Source of the DNA: Phycomyces nitens
Lineage: Eukaryota > Mucoromycota > Mucoromycetes > Mucorales > Phycomycetaceae
NCBI GenBank assembly: GCA_022702545.1
Contig: JAHRBC010000006.1
Location: forward strand, 248,001 to 312,000
Direction: 5' to 3'
Length of the DNA: 64,000 nucleotides
Under the pieces are notes generated by a model. It saw only the letters and a list, made by a program, of their open reading frames with translations. It did no database searches and was not told where the DNA came from. How positions within the stretch are numbered: position 1 is the first letter of the stretch; each line of letters begins with the position of its first letter. A program made the translations under genes and the position numbers. Shown piece after piece: positions 48,082-62,438 of this stretch.

Positions 48082-48369
48082 TAAAGTAAGAAAGTAAGAA
48101 AGAAAGGAAAGGAAAGAAAGAGACAAGTATCTGCTTTGAAACAACCGGCTCCCTCTATTTTCTTTTTTTCTTTGGTTTTGGTTTTGGTTTTTGGTTTTTT
48201 TTAATATGTAGAGAAACTGATTATTGTCGATATGAAATTGTTCCAATCGTCTTGGTATTTTATTTGATGAAAGAGGAGTTTTTAATTGATTGTATTTATA
48301 TTGAATGTAATAAGTCTAAATGGCACATAATAACGTCATGAATAAGATGTAAAGAGTAGCAAAAGGAAT

Positions 48370-49266
48370 CTATGATCCAATCTTTTGGATAATTGACTTT
48401 GGAGCAACATAGAGTGACTTTGCTTCTGTCATCTTGGTACCCTCGAGGTCTTCGATCCAAGCCTCAACAAAGGCCTTGCGACCATCAAGACGGTCCAGTT
48501 TGCCGCGCAAGACAACCCATTGATCAGACTTGACAGGCTTACGATAGTCGATATTGAGATTGGCAGTGAAGCCAATGTTATTGGGCAGAGCAGGAAAGGC
48601 CTATTTGTAATGGTTAAGATTTCATCATTGGAATCCAAAGAACTTCCTTTTTTTCTTTTTTTTTCCCACTTACCACACAGGCCAAGACTTCATCCAAAAG
48701 GGTGGCCAGCATACCTCCATGAATAATGCCGTCATGGCCACACAGTTCGGTTCCCAAGTGACAGACAATTGTGACTTGTGTCATTGATTTATTGTAAAAG
48801 ATAACTGGAGCTACAATAAGCTTGCCCTTGCCGCGCAGGGTCTAGGGGTTTATTAGTCATGTTTAGTTGCATAGGATCCACTTACCGATGCTGTCAAGGA
48901 ATGAAGTTTAGCACTGCCCTTGAGATGACCATAGGCCTCGATCTCAAACATGTCCCTGTCCAGACGACATTGCTTGACAATGGCCATATTGTTCAAGTAG
49001 GCTGTAGCTTCCTCTAGCTGATGATCAGCAGTGCCATTCAAAGAGATCTTTTGATCGAGAAGAGCCTCATGGTGTTGAGTAGACATGACAGCAAAAGTGA
49101 TTCCGGTAGCAACGATTGCAGAAGTAGTAGATATAAAGAGAGGGGAGAATCGAGAGCGAACTTGCTTTTGATTCTGGTGGGTAAAGAAGCGTGCCTGAAC
49201 TGCAAGCTTTGCAGGTCGCCTATTAATACCCTTTGCTGTCTGACCTAGGATTCGAGAAAACATCAT
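48370..49266 (-). CDS. HotDog-fold thioesterase-like protein, probably mitochondrial
   Basis: Predicted acyl-CoA thioesterase (4HBT/THEM4-like), 259 aa. Exons 49266-48886, 48841-48674 and 48600-48370. The first ~45 residues are rich in Arg/Lys/Ala and lack acids (MMFSRILGQTAKGINRRPAK), as for a mitochondrial targeting peptide, followed by a possible membrane segment (LFISTTSAIVATGITFAVM). The HotDog core has CGHDGIIHGGMLATLLDEVL, the HGG-x-LAT motif of the family with the catalytic acid near the end, then ALPNNIGFTANLNIDYRKPV and GRKAFVEAWIEDLEGTKM. An ATG doublet at the start leaves Met1/Met2 undecided. The acyl chain specificity cannot be inferred. Confidence 0.82.
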
Positions 49267-49555
49267 AAAAGGATCAAATACGCTTATTGTTATGTGTGTT
49301 TTGCTTTTTTTAAAAATAAAGTAAAGGTCAATGGCTTTAATTGGGAGTATTGGGGACATTTCGTTGGACTTTAATAACCGCCTTTGTCTCAGCTATACTT
49401 TTTTCTTATTCGGCTTTGTCATCAAAATCGGTATATTAAAAAGATATGCAGCCTTTATGTGTTCTGGATCTATAAGGTCTATTAAACAAGTAGTGTTTTT
49501 ATAGGGTAACAAAAGAGAGGTTCAATTGGCATTTTGAGAGTGGAATATTGAAAAG

Positions 49556-50386
49556 TTAATCTGCCTTTGCTGGCTTATCTTCGTCCTTGTTCCAATAGAT
49601 AAACACTTGAAGGAGTAGGATTCCATTGAGAATGCTTGCCAAAATATTGCCACCCAACATCAAGGGATCATTGAGCTCAGTTATGGTAGTAAATACTCGA
49701 GCACTACTTCCGACAAAGTAATTGATAACAGCCACCAGCGATAACTGTCCGGTCGACTGGTTGGTATAATTGGTGTATATCTGCGGTACTTTGCTTGCCA
49801 ATGCCAAAGGAATCGTGACTGCGTACAGACCAGCCATTAACCATGAGGGCACCAAGTTGCTTGTCAAGCCAACCAAGAGCACAATGCATCCAACCAGGGC
49901 CAGCACCATGTCTCTCTGGCGTTGAGCATAATGTAAGATCAAGAGGGTAATCAGGATGTTCTGCAGGGTCATAAAGAACACCTCGCCAAAGGTACTAAGC
50001 GGATTTTGCTGTCTGAGATTGTAGGCCAGAGTAATACAGTATGCAATCGTCTCCAATACAAATGAGGTCAGCGAGAGTCCCTTGGCCGAATGGTTGGAAG
50101 TGATGGTGAGAATCTGGGGCAACTTTACAATCGCACTGCCGACGACAATACCAAATCCAAGGCATTTTGAGATGGCATACTGAATGCATTCTAGATCAGT
50201 GAGATGAAAGTCTTCAATGAGGGATGTATAACACGTCTTGCCAACCAGGGCAACAAGGGGATCTTTGAGAAGAGGTGGAAGGAGCATCTTGGTATCAAAG
50301 AAGTTCATGTATGGTACTGGTGTGGCCAAGCACACAGTTGGCAGTGCCAATACTAGCCCTATAGTCAATACTAGATGGATGGTCAT
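49556..50386 (-). CDS. MPDU1-like PQ-loop membrane protein (dolichol-P-mannose utilisation)
   Basis: Intronless 276-aa ER membrane protein needed for use of dolichol-phosphate mannose/glucose in N-glycan and GPI assembly. The N-terminal hydrophobic segment (VLTIGLVLALPTVCLA) acts as signal or first anchor. There are two PQ-loops, IVKLPQILTI and ASKVPQIYTNYTNQSTGQLS, with LGFGIVVGSAIVK and NLVPSWLMAGLYAVTIPL as the matching helices, and about seven hydrophobic segments overall, as in the MPDU1/LEC35 family. The start is the in-frame ATG at 50386; the frame upstream begins with a non-ATG codon. Confidence 0.93.
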   Translation of the reverse strand: MTIHLVLTIGLVLALPTVCLATPVPYMNFFDTKMLLPPLLKDPLVALVGKTCYTSLIEDFHLTDLECIQYAISKCLGFGIVVGSAIVKLPQILTITSNHSAKGLSLTSFVLETIAYCITLAYNLRQQNPLSTFGEVFFMTLQNILITLLILHYAQRQRDMVLALVGCIVLLVGLTSNLVPSWLMAGLYAVTIPLALASKVPQIYTNYTNQSTGQLSLVAVINYFVGSSARVFTTITELNDPLMLGGNILASILNGILLLQVFIYWNKDEDKPAKAD

Positions 50387-52459
50387 TGTGATTAGAATAG
50401 ATGAACAACACAATTAAGACTGTGGATATGTTTAAAGACATGCGTGACTATGCTTACCTTTTTTAGTAAAAATATATATATTAAAAAAAATGAGAGAGAG
50501 AGCTTTAGATTGGCAACAGTTTAATATTTATTTGATAGATTCAGGTTAAATATGTTGTATGTATAATCAATATTTTAAGGCTGTTTTCAAATATATTAGA
50601 TAATTCGGTTTGGATGTAATGTGTAAATACGCTTGTTATCAAGGAAGCAAGTATGTCTTTATATTATATCGTTTTAAAGAGGTGCCTTTCACCTATAAAC
50701 AGTAAATCAGTAGGCTAAAATACAAGTCACAAGATTACGCATTATAAAACTACAAGATTTTGGTTGTCAATTGGTTGTTCTTCTCTTTAGACATCACCTT
50801 TTTTATTTCATTAGAATCACTTTTACACCATCCAAACAGTATTTTTCTTATTCTTTTCAATTGGCTACAAATATGATAATATGCTTTGAATCAGCAGAGT
50901 CTCTAAACTAGATCGTTCTGTATCGTCCAACTCTTTGCTGAAAAGATTTTAATGCAGCTTGAACAAACTGGCAACAATCCTTTATGTCCCTTTTTTCTTT
51001 TCCATTACTAGTACACGATAAACATTGTCAAACTATGCGCCTAGGAATTAACTGAAAATGCACTGCATTTGCAAACCATTCATATGAGCCATCTCTTGTT
51101 TTGGGGTTTTTTTGTCAAACGGTATTATTATTTTTTAGTATAGCAACGTCCTTGCAAATATAACTTGACTCTTCATTATCTTTCAATCCTGATAAAATCC
51201 ATACAAGATAAAAGCGGCCAAAGGATCCTAGACTTGACGAGCTATGAGGAGCCATGGAATTTAGAAAACACTATTCTAAAAAGGGACCTTTTTATTTTAT
51301 TTTCTCAATAATCTCGGAACAACAGATTGGAAAGACTTTTGAACTTGTTCTTGACCAGCTCTATTCTTTGGTTCCAAGAAGAAAAAGTCAAAGTCAAAGC
51401 CAAAGCCAAAGTTTCCATCTTTTCAGCAAGTAAACAACTATGCTAAGCCTGTTGAATATGTATTAAAGGGTTTACGAGTAAGCACCGAGTTGGCTATTTA
51501 CGAAAACAAAGCAACTAAAAAGACCAGACAATGAAAATAAAATCACAGCTGGCGGATTATTGACTATAAATTCAATACATATATTTAACGAGTTTGTGTA
51601 GGGCCATTAGGAATTGGAAACGGCAGACAAAGAATATCTTGGGTGCCTTTACAGGATAATCAAGTGTATTTATATTATTAATAAAGAAGATAAACTTGTC
51701 TAACAAACGAAAAGAAAAGAAAAGAAAAAGTATTGATCTGGGTATGTATCTAGAGATCAAGACATGAGAATCAATAACACTAGTGGAGAATGTCAAACTG
51801 GCAATGATAAGGAACGCAACTATATTGCAAAAACAGTTTATATTCCTTTTCTTTGGTACCTTGCATTATTTTCTTGATATTGAGTATGTTTGTACCAATC
51901 CTAGTTCTTATTATAATAGAAACATTACCAGCCACCTATCATTATATATATATGTATATATAATTTGATTACAAGGCTGGTACTTGTAAATAAAAAGCCT
52001 GGTGGTGCATGCTTGGCAAAAAGTTGAGTGTCTTGTCATTGCCAGTAAAGACATTGGTCCTTTATCTTATACCTACTGTGTGCAAGTTACTCTTGATCAA
52101 TTAGTCTGTGAACCTATAGATAATCATTGTCATTATCAACCCTGGGGAGTACAAAGTGATTGTGAATGATATATTAGCAATTTGGGTGTGTTTCTATTGC
52201 ATTCCAACAGCTATACTGGACATTCATTTAAATAATATTTTAAACGCATTATAGTGCCGTGTAAAACTATTAAATGTTTTTTCTTCTTCTTGAAATTTGA
52301 TCGCATACCTTGGCAACTCTGGCTTCCAGATCCCTATTTCTTTTTTTTTTACTTCTTTAATCCAGCCACGTCTTTGACTATTACCTAGGGTTTATAGACT
52401 AGATTGATCTTGGGAGAATAAGAGGCGTATAAACACATTTGTATTTTCTGTGTTTAATC

Positions 52460-52484
52460 GATTGATTGATTGATTGATTGATTG
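52460..52484. repeat. (GATT)n microsatellite
   Basis: About six tandem GATT units in intergenic DNA. Confidence 0.9.
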
Positions 52485-53123
52485 AATTCACCGTCTCATG
52501 GATAGGTAAATTATTCATAGTCGTGCAATGGAGTTTGTGGTCCCTCAATGAATAAAATGCTCATCAATAAAACTATAGTTCCTGGTGTAATCTTGTCAGC
52601 TTTGAGATCAGGTCTCGACTCATTCACTTTACTGATTTGATCTTGGTAATCTGGCTTATCCAAACAGGATGACAAGCACTTTGTTGTTAGTACTAAAGTT
52701 GAATTTTGTTCTCAAAGTACGGCCCTGGAGCTTTGTGGAAGTTAATATACTACTGCTGGTGCTTGAGTACAAGGATATTCGTCATAAAATGCCTTGGTCT
52801 TTATACTCCTCTTCAAGTTGATTGTGCTGGCCTAATCTTGCCCTAAACCTCTTGGCTTTATCCATTATATCTGCGTATTAATTTCAGCCTCTCTTTGGGG
52901 AGTAGTAGTAAAGAACCCCTTTTGATATTTACTATTAAAGTAATCAAATAGGGACCATTAACTAGTAGAATAATCGACATGGCTGTTTGAAGGCTTAGGT
53001 CTTCGCCAAGACCCTCACTGCTTTTTCTTTTTTTAAACAAGCAAGTCGGTACTGCCATGATGATTCCTGGCAAGAATACAGCGACTGCTTACAATATTCT
53101 CCTAGTATACTCAAGTATTCAAA

Positions 53124-53150
53124 GAAGAAGAAGAAGAAGAAGAAGAAGAA
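53124..53150. repeat. (GAA)n microsatellite
   Basis: About nine tandem GAA units, intergenic. Confidence 0.9.
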
Positions 53151-53524
53151 ACATGTTTTACTGGTATAAAGAAAGTGCGTAAATTAGTACGTGAACAATT
53201 GGATCCAAGGCTTAACCCCAATCAGGAGGACCGCTCTGAGCCCTAATTATCCATAAATAGAAGGAGTTTAGGCAAGACTTGGCAAGTTTTTGAACTGAGC
53301 CAATGGATTGGAAGGGAAGCGTCATTAATCTTTCTATTTTTTGCAGGGGAAACCCAAACTAGATGCCTTTTATATATAAATATATATATTTTTGGCACCT
53401 CTGGATTCGAAAAAAAAGAAAAAAACGTTCTTGTTACACATGATATTTTTAAATGAATGAAAAACACATTTTTTTTGAATTTTCCATCTTTTTCCCTTTA
53501 CTTTTTGACTTTCTGGTTATCATC

Positions 53525-55682
53525 ATGGTCATCAAACCATCACTCAGGACATTGGGTCTTGCGTGTTTGGGATCACTTCAGCTTGCCAGTGCATTCTACC
53601 TTCCTGGCGTTGCCCCTCAAGACTATGCTCCCGGAGACAACGTACCTCTCTATGTAAACTCTCTAACCCCACTCTCCAACCAGCAAGTAAAGTCAGTCAT
53701 ATCGTACGACTATTACTACGACAGCTTCCACTTTTGCCGTCCAGAGAATGGCCCACAGAAGCAGTCCGAGAGTCTAGGAAGCGTGTTGTTTGGTGATCGT
53801 ATCTTTACATCTCCATTCCAGGTAAATGTCTCTTTATAAAGCAAAGGCACAAGAAAGAAAGAAAGATCGAGCCGTGTGTTTACCACCTCTCTCTCTCTGT
53901 AGCTCTCGATGGCCAAGAACGAGACCTGCAAGCTCTTGTGCAATGTAAAGAATATCCCCAAGAAAGATGCCACCTTTATCAATGATCGCATCATTGACAA
54001 TTATGCCGTGAACATGGTCGTCGATGGTCTCCCGGCTGCCCATGAAAACCTCGACAAGAACACTGGCGAGATTTACTATAATATTGGTTTTGATCTTGGC
54101 TATGTTGATGGCAAGAGCCCTTCCCTCAACAACCATTACGATATCAACATTTACTATCATGAGCGTTCTTCGACCAAGTTCCGCGTCATTGGTGTGGTCG
54201 TGAAGCCCAGCAGCAAGACTACCCAGTTGGACACAAAGGGAAACCCCATCTGTGACAAGACTAACCATGGTCTCTACCTAAAGGCCGATGGAACCGATAA
54301 TGTTGTCTATACCTACTCTACGATCTGGCACGTAAGTCATATTAACTATTTTTTTTTAAAAAAAAGGGCCTAGTGATTTATGGTGTGTTTAGCCTTCGTC
54401 TACTGCATGGGCTACCCGGTGGGATAGCTATCTCCATATCCTTGATCCTTCTATCCATTGGTTCTCTCTGGTAAATTCAATTGTCATTGTTCTCTTCTTG
54501 ACCGGCATGGTTGCCATGATCCTCTTGCGTGCTCTGCACAAGGACATTTCGCGTTACAATGCTGTTGAGGCTCAGGTGAGTTGGTGGTATATATATATAT
54601 TATATACAGTATATATATATGAAGGATATGTCGATTGATAAACTGTGTGTGGAATCAGGAAGATGTCCAGGAAGACTATGGCTGGAAACTAGTTCATGGC
54701 GATGTATTCCGTCCTCCTAACCACCCAATGCTCTTGGCCGTGGCTGTTGGAAGTGGTGCTCAATTGATCGCAATGACTGCCTTGACTCTTGGTAAGACTC
54801 GATATCTACAAGAATGTGTATCTTATGATTTGTTTGATAGTATTTGCAATCCTTGGTTTCCTGTCTCCTTCCAACCGTGGTTCCCTTGCTACTGTCACTG
54901 TGGTGTTCTTTATGGTATTCAGCTGTATTTCTGGCTTTACTTCCGCTCGTCTGTACAAAATGAACGGTGGTGAGCAATGGAAACTCAACATCATCCTCAA
55001 TGCCACTCTCTTCCCCGGCATCATCATTGGATTCCTGTTTGGCCTCAACCTCTTCTTGGTTGGATCTCATTCCTCGGGTGCCGTTCCCTTTGGCACCATG
55101 ATGGCCATCTTTGGTCTCTGGGTGCTTATTTCTCTCCCTCTTAGCACCGCTGGTTCATACTATGGTCTCCGTAAGCCTCGTATTGAGCAGCCTGTGCGCA
55201 CAAACCAGATTCCCCGTCAGATCCCTGACCAGCCTACCTACCTCCGTAGCCTTCCCTCGATCTTTATGGGTGGTATCTTGCCCTTTGGTGCAATCTTTAT
55301 TGAGCTCTACTATATCATGAACAGTATCTGGTTCCACAGAATCTACTATGGCATTGGATTCTTGTTCTTGGTATTTGGAGTGCTTATCCTGACCTGCTCC
55401 CAGGTCACTATCCTGATGTGCTACTTCCATCTCTGCAATGAGGACTACCACTGGTCCTGGAGAGCATTCCTTACCTCGGGTGCTGCTGGTTTCTATGTGT
55501 TCCTCTACTCGATTCTCTATTACCTTACCAAGCTTGATATCAACAGTATGACCAGTACTGTACTGTACTTTGGCTACTCTAGTCTTATCAGTGTTCTCCT
55601 CACCATTCTCACTGGTTCTATTGGCTACCTTGCCTGTCTCTTGTTCTTGCGCAAGATCTTTTCAAGCATCAAGGTCGACTAA
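53525..55682 (+). CDS. TM9SF / EMP70 nonaspanin (transmembrane 9 superfamily)
   Basis: Endosome/Golgi nine-helix membrane protein involved in trafficking and adhesion. Five exons, 53525-53821, 53903-54331, 54393-54575, 54659-54791 and 54841-55682, give 627 aa. Signal peptide in residues 1-22 (SLRTLGLACLGSLQLASAFY), then FYLPGVAPQDYAPGDNVPL typical of the family. The luminal part has YDYYYDSFHFCRPENG and MVVDGLPAAHENLD. The first helix (LVNSIVIVLFLTGMVAMIL) is followed by LHKDISRYN and GWKLVHGDVFRPP, diagnostic of TM9SF. There are eight more helices, then the C-terminus FLRKIFSSIKVD, the conserved retrieval-type tail (K-x-D). All introns are short GT-AG. The start was placed at the Met giving the signal peptide; an upstream in-frame Met would add a hydrophobic, Phe-rich stretch. 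Confidence 0.95.
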
Positions 55683-56195
55683 GGAACGATGAATGTATAT
55701 TTTATAGATCTTTTTAAAAACAAACAAAAAAATAAACTACTACTTTCTCTTGGTGCATTCTGTCTAGAATCAAGAATATTGATATGAATATATTATATAT
55801 ATAAAATGCTATATGAAAATGGCCAGCTATAATATATATATACATATATATATATAAACTGTTGCCAACCCGTCTCTAAAAGGTGATATGGATTGCGTAA
55901 ACGTTGATTGCCAAAAAAGACAAAAATAAAACGCAATTATATGTACATATTAGGAAAGTAGATCAACCCAACCCAACCCAAGCTAAACCAAGCCAAGCCA
56001 AGCAAGCCAGCCAGCACACACACACAGAACATTATAATGTCAATTTTAATGTTTTTTTCTCTTATCTTTTGATATCATTGACGGAAATAATTTACCCGTT
56101 TTCTGCGATCAATGGTCCGAAAAAAATAAAGAAGACCAAAGGTTCACTATAAAACGTCTGCTTCTTCTTCTTCTTCTTATACTTATACTTATCAA
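55683..56195. other. Intergenic region
   Basis: About 510 bp between two plus-strand genes. AT-rich, with a CCAAG/CCAGC-type run near 55979-56015 and a CTT array just before 56196. Presumed 3' flank and promoter. Confidence 0.6.
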
Positions 56196-57842
56196 ATGAC
56201 TGAGAAAACAATTGGCCTCGTAGTTCTCCAGCACGGACTATGGGGAAATTCCGCCCACATGAAGTACATTTACGACAAACTTAAAGAAGCCTATGGAGAT
56301 TCCATTTCGATAGTAAGTCTTGGTAATCTATAGATGCATCATTTCGATACTCATTCCATTCAAGCTCAATGCAGAAGTAAATGAAGCAAAATATACCTAC
56401 GATGGTGTCGATATCTGTGGAGAGAGACTCATAAGCAATGTAAGGTATCCTTTATCCTCCCATAGAGCACCCTCCCAATTGATGGTCGTATTGTGTAGAT
56501 CTATAGTCATATCAAGCAATTGGCTGAAAAGAACCTGAGAGTAGACAGGATATCGTTTGTGGGGTATTCTCTTGGTGGACTGATGATCAGATATACAATT
56601 GGAATCCTTGCCAAGGACGGATTCTTTAACAATGTTATACCACAAGTAAGAACCACAAAAGATGGATTTTGGTGCTGAGTAATGCTATCAATAGAGCTTT
56701 GTAACCTTTGCTACTCCTCACATGGGCGTACGTCGTCCACCAAATTCTGTCTTGGGCCGAACCTTTAACTTTTTGTGCGAAAAGATGGTATCTCGGTCGG
56801 GTAAACAGCTTCAATTGGCAGACGATTATGAGAATGGGCGTCCTATACTGGATGTATTGGCAGATCCAGGTATGTTGAGGGGGGAGGGGACATGAAATAG
56901 TTAATGGCGTGTTTTATGGCCATATCACACAATGATGCTTACCATATTGGCATAGACCGAGAGTTCTACAAGGCATTGGAGATGTTTAAAGTGAAGAGGG
57001 TGTATGCCAACGTCATCAATGATCGTACGGTGCCTTACTGGACAGCCGGCCTAGAAACAATTGGATACTATAGTACTCCTAAATCACTCCAAGTGTAAGC
57101 AAAAAGGGGAAACCTTGGCTTGCAGTCATCATAACAGCATGTCTTTAGAACTAGACATGAAAAATACCCAGCATTGCTAACAGCCGTCGATGTCAAGGAT
57201 CCTCTGAAGAAAGAAGTATCGGATTCATCATGGAATCCATTGCTTATCTTACTAGTCTTTGCCCCGGTTGTGGCCCCAGTTTTTATTGTCTGTGCATTCT
57301 TCTTCATTGGCGGCCAGGGTCTTATCTCTAGACACAGAGTACAAGGCCTTCTCAGTGGAAAGACAATGATAACCGACAACGATATCCCTCAATACAAAGA
57401 AGATCAGGAGCCCCACCTTGCACGTAGCGATACAATTCTGGACGAGGCATTTTTGGATGTTATAGAGGGAGCACACTTTCAGGACCAACAAGGGACCGAG
57501 ACCCAGGAACCTGTGGAAAAGGGCTCGTTTCAAGTCCACAAGGGTAAGAAAAGTGTGTGTGTGTGTGTTTGTAGTCCACCACAATTGACTCTAACGTGTG
57601 TTTTGGTAGATCCTTATGATGTTGCGTTCACGACTGCGCTACAGGCCATCGCAGAGCCACTTGAGCTCACTTTGGTCCAGCAGAGAATCCAGAAAAACCT
57701 GTCTAGGCTTGAATGGGAGCGTATCTTTGTATTCATCCAAGCCATGAATGCACACGCATCCATAGTCTGTCGAGAAAAGAGATTTATCCAAAAAGACGGT
57801 GAATGTGTCGTGCAGCATTTCATAGACACCTTTAGACCCTAA
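56196..57842 (+). CDS. DUF676 family lipase (Rog1/Lpl1-like), membrane anchored
   Basis: Predicted serine-hydrolase lipid esterase, membrane- or lipid-droplet-associated. Seven exons: 56196-56312, 56365-56439, 56499-56645, 56695-56869, 56956-57094, 57149-57543 and 57610-57842, giving 426 aa. The alpha/beta-hydrolase start is LVVLQHGLWGNSAHM (oxyanion-hole region), the nucleophile motif is SFVGYSLGGLMIRYTI (GxSxG, Ser), then FVTFATPHMGVRRPP. The catalytic Asp sits in YANVINDRTVPYWTA, as in DUF676 proteins, with His in TRHEKYP a likely third member. A single hydrophobic span (LLILLVFAPVVAPVFIVCAF) follows the hydrolase domain, then an acidic region and a basic, helical tail. Yeast Lpl1/YOR059C has a similar layout, but orthology is inference. 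The first exon is short but the frame, splice sites and family match are consistent. Confidence 0.88.
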
Positions 57843-58617
57843 CAATGCCTTGGTCACCGTGAATTCATCCAAAGCATCCCCAGATTCAATCGACTTACTT
57901 TGCCTTATCATTTACTTGTATAAATCATTTCCCATCAACATATCTATTTTATATAATAAAAGACATCATGTCATGCCTGTAATCATTAAATCCGGCCATT
58001 GCTTACATATCGACTATGGACAAAAGAAAAAACAATTTATTGCCAAGAGATTATTGACTGCCAAAGTGAGCATAAAGAAGATTACATGTGTATGTATATT
58101 TCATATCTTGTACATATTGCCTGACCCGCAATTATTCTAATTTAAACATTTTTTTAAACAATCATGTCTGCTTGTTTTTATGGCATGATTTGGGTGTCCT
58201 TTTGGACTTTGATAAACTTGGCCTTTTTTAAATATAATGGGGATTCACCAAATATTGAATCATACCACTAGACGTTGGGCATTTTTGCTTCTATCAATGT
58301 ACCATTTTTCCCTTGATACACTGAATACACACACATATATATACAAGAGCTTTGGATTTGAGATAGCTTGGGCTTTGATTTTGATTATATTATTCATCAG
58401 AGGAAAAATTTATTTCAACGAATATTTACGGTTGCAAGCATCTTGATGGTCTTTTATTACAAGAAAGCGAGATGTTCCCTAGACATTTCATACTCACCAA
58501 CACAAGAATTTACAAACCATGAGGGGTGCAGGCAGCTAGGTCCTGAAGTTGAGCATCTTTACTTCAAATTTAGCTCTCTTTTTTAGTACAGGAGCGTGTT
58601 GTAGAATACTATGAAAA
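57843..58617. other. Intergenic region
   Basis: About 775 bp, AT-rich. Frames at 57850-58140 and 58237-58586 (+) have no recognisable domain. Confidence 0.55.
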
Positions 58618-59657
58618 TTAATGTATGAGGTGAAGGATATCCAGATCTCTCAATGGCGTCTCAAGTGTGGTTCTCAAAAAAAAAGATATGCATACAAGTA
58701 TCAAATAAACTATAATATAATATTTTCTGAGATGTACTGATAGAGTCATCAAGAGGGGTTTGAGTCCACCGTTAAGTGCAGATAAAGAATCTGTGATGAG
58801 ATCAAAGTTAGTTTCTCCTGCATAGGCAAACCGTATGTCAACATTTTTGAGCAAGTTCGATACTGATTTCAAAGTATTTGGAAAGTCATCATTTGGTGTG
58901 TAAAAAAAAAGGTGAATAGAGCCAATATGAGGGTTCAATTGTGTTCAAAGTAAGATAGCAAAGAGCCCGGAACCTCTTTTCACAGTATAGATAAAACAGA
59001 TATGGAATATCATTGCCTTTGATCGTAAGAGTCCTGAGATTGGTTAAAGGTCTTTTGGATCAATGGTGACACCTGTCATTTCAAAGGCTGTCGATCAAAT
59101 AGTCAAGGTCCTTGCAGGTGTATATGCCTATGGATAAATCTGCTGTTATGATCAAAAGTGTTTGATTTATTAGGCCACAGTAGTAATTGCCTGCTTCACC
59201 AAAAGAAACCAGGCTCAAGGATGTCAGGGATCTCCATTCCTGTCCATGATTTGCAAGTATCGGTAGTGGAAAGAACTCGGCATCAAAATAAAATTGCATA
59301 GTTTCGATATTTGGAAAGTAATTATGGGCATCTTGTATGTTCTTTAGATGAAAATCCATATCATTGAATTGGTCACCAGAGTTGTTTTTCGTAATAGAAC
59401 TAAAGATACTGTGATCGCTACCCATTATATATCCAATGCCGCTTTTCATCTCCTTTTAGCCTGATTAGTTTGGAAAATTCTACTAGAATGTACAGCCACT
59501 TGAAATATTCAAATGATTTCCTCCATTTCCTGGAGACTTTTAGGCAAGAGTGTATATCCTTGTTGGATAAAGGGCTTGTAATGAACATCATGACCTCATG
59601 GGGTAGTTTTGATATCATAATAAATAGAGAGAGAGAGGATAAAATATATGAAACCAA
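58618..59657 (-). pseudogene. F-box protein remnant
   Basis: A minus-strand frame at 59618 begins MISKLPHEVMMFITSPLSN and continues KDIHSCLKVSRKWRKSF, an F-box consensus (Pro-x-Glu, Cys, Trp) for SCF ubiquitin-ligase adaptors. About 65 residues in (after HWIYNG) the frame stops. A second frame overlapping at 59449-59081 (HLKNIQDAHNYFPNIETMQF and EWRSLTSLSLV) and a third at 58938-58618 (NPHIGSIHLFFY) resemble successive parts of the leucine-rich-like downstream region of fungal F-box proteins. No splice site joins them cleanly, so frameshifts and truncation are more likely than introns. The whole is shorter than usual (~450-600 aa). Confidence 0.5.
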
Positions 59658-60032
59658 TGTGTATAAATAACAGTTTTTTGTGAACCATATTACATGTATT
59701 ACCCAATACTTTTTTGCAAAAGCAGAAATTATCTTGCTAGATTGATTTTTATATATATGTATATTAATATTATATAAATACCAATAGGTTCAAGAGATCA
59801 AGGTGTGGATGTCTATTGTTCACTACTAACCTTTATTTTTTATATATATATCATATATCATATAATATAAAATACTCGAGCCAAATAGTTTTAAAAAAAT
59901 ATTTATATTTATGGGTACAAAATCTTGATTCTTCTATCTTTTAGAAAACTATCGATTATTGAAATGTATAAAGACTGTTTTTTTCAATAGAGCAAATTAT
60001 AAACATATCACGACGATCAATTAATCTATATA
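59658..60032. other. Intergenic region
   Basis: About 375 bp of AT-rich DNA with TATA-type runs, between the F-box remnant and the 3' end of the bifunctional phosphofructokinase gene. Nothing recognised. Confidence 0.6.
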
Positions 60033-62166
<2,134 letters not shown>

Positions 62167-62438
62167 TCTTTACAAAAAAAAAGCTAAAATAAAATAATGA
62201 GAAAAAGAAAGTCCTAAACAGATCTTTGTCCAAGGTCAAATATTATAAGCTATGGAAAAATAGAGTGTCACTAGTGGGTATCACAATGGTTAAGCCAGAA
62301 GAATTTCTGAGGGGTCAGGTCACTTTATACACTATTCCTTTGGAGTCACGCCATTTATTGCAAGTAGTTTTTTTTGTATTTATAAAATCAAAAGATCTAA
62401 AAAAGAACAAGAGAAAGGGCTGTCTGGACAGAGTGGGC

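Larger units (their letters stand above)
50387..53524. other. Gene-poor region between MPDU1-like and TM9SF genes
   Basis: About 3.1 kb, AT-rich, divergent genes on either side. No supportable gene: frames at 51572-51968 and 52858-53073 have no family match. It holds a GATT tetranucleotide array (52460-52484) and a GAA array (53124-53150). The last ~300 bp presumably contain the promoter of the nonaspanin gene. Confidence 0.55.
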
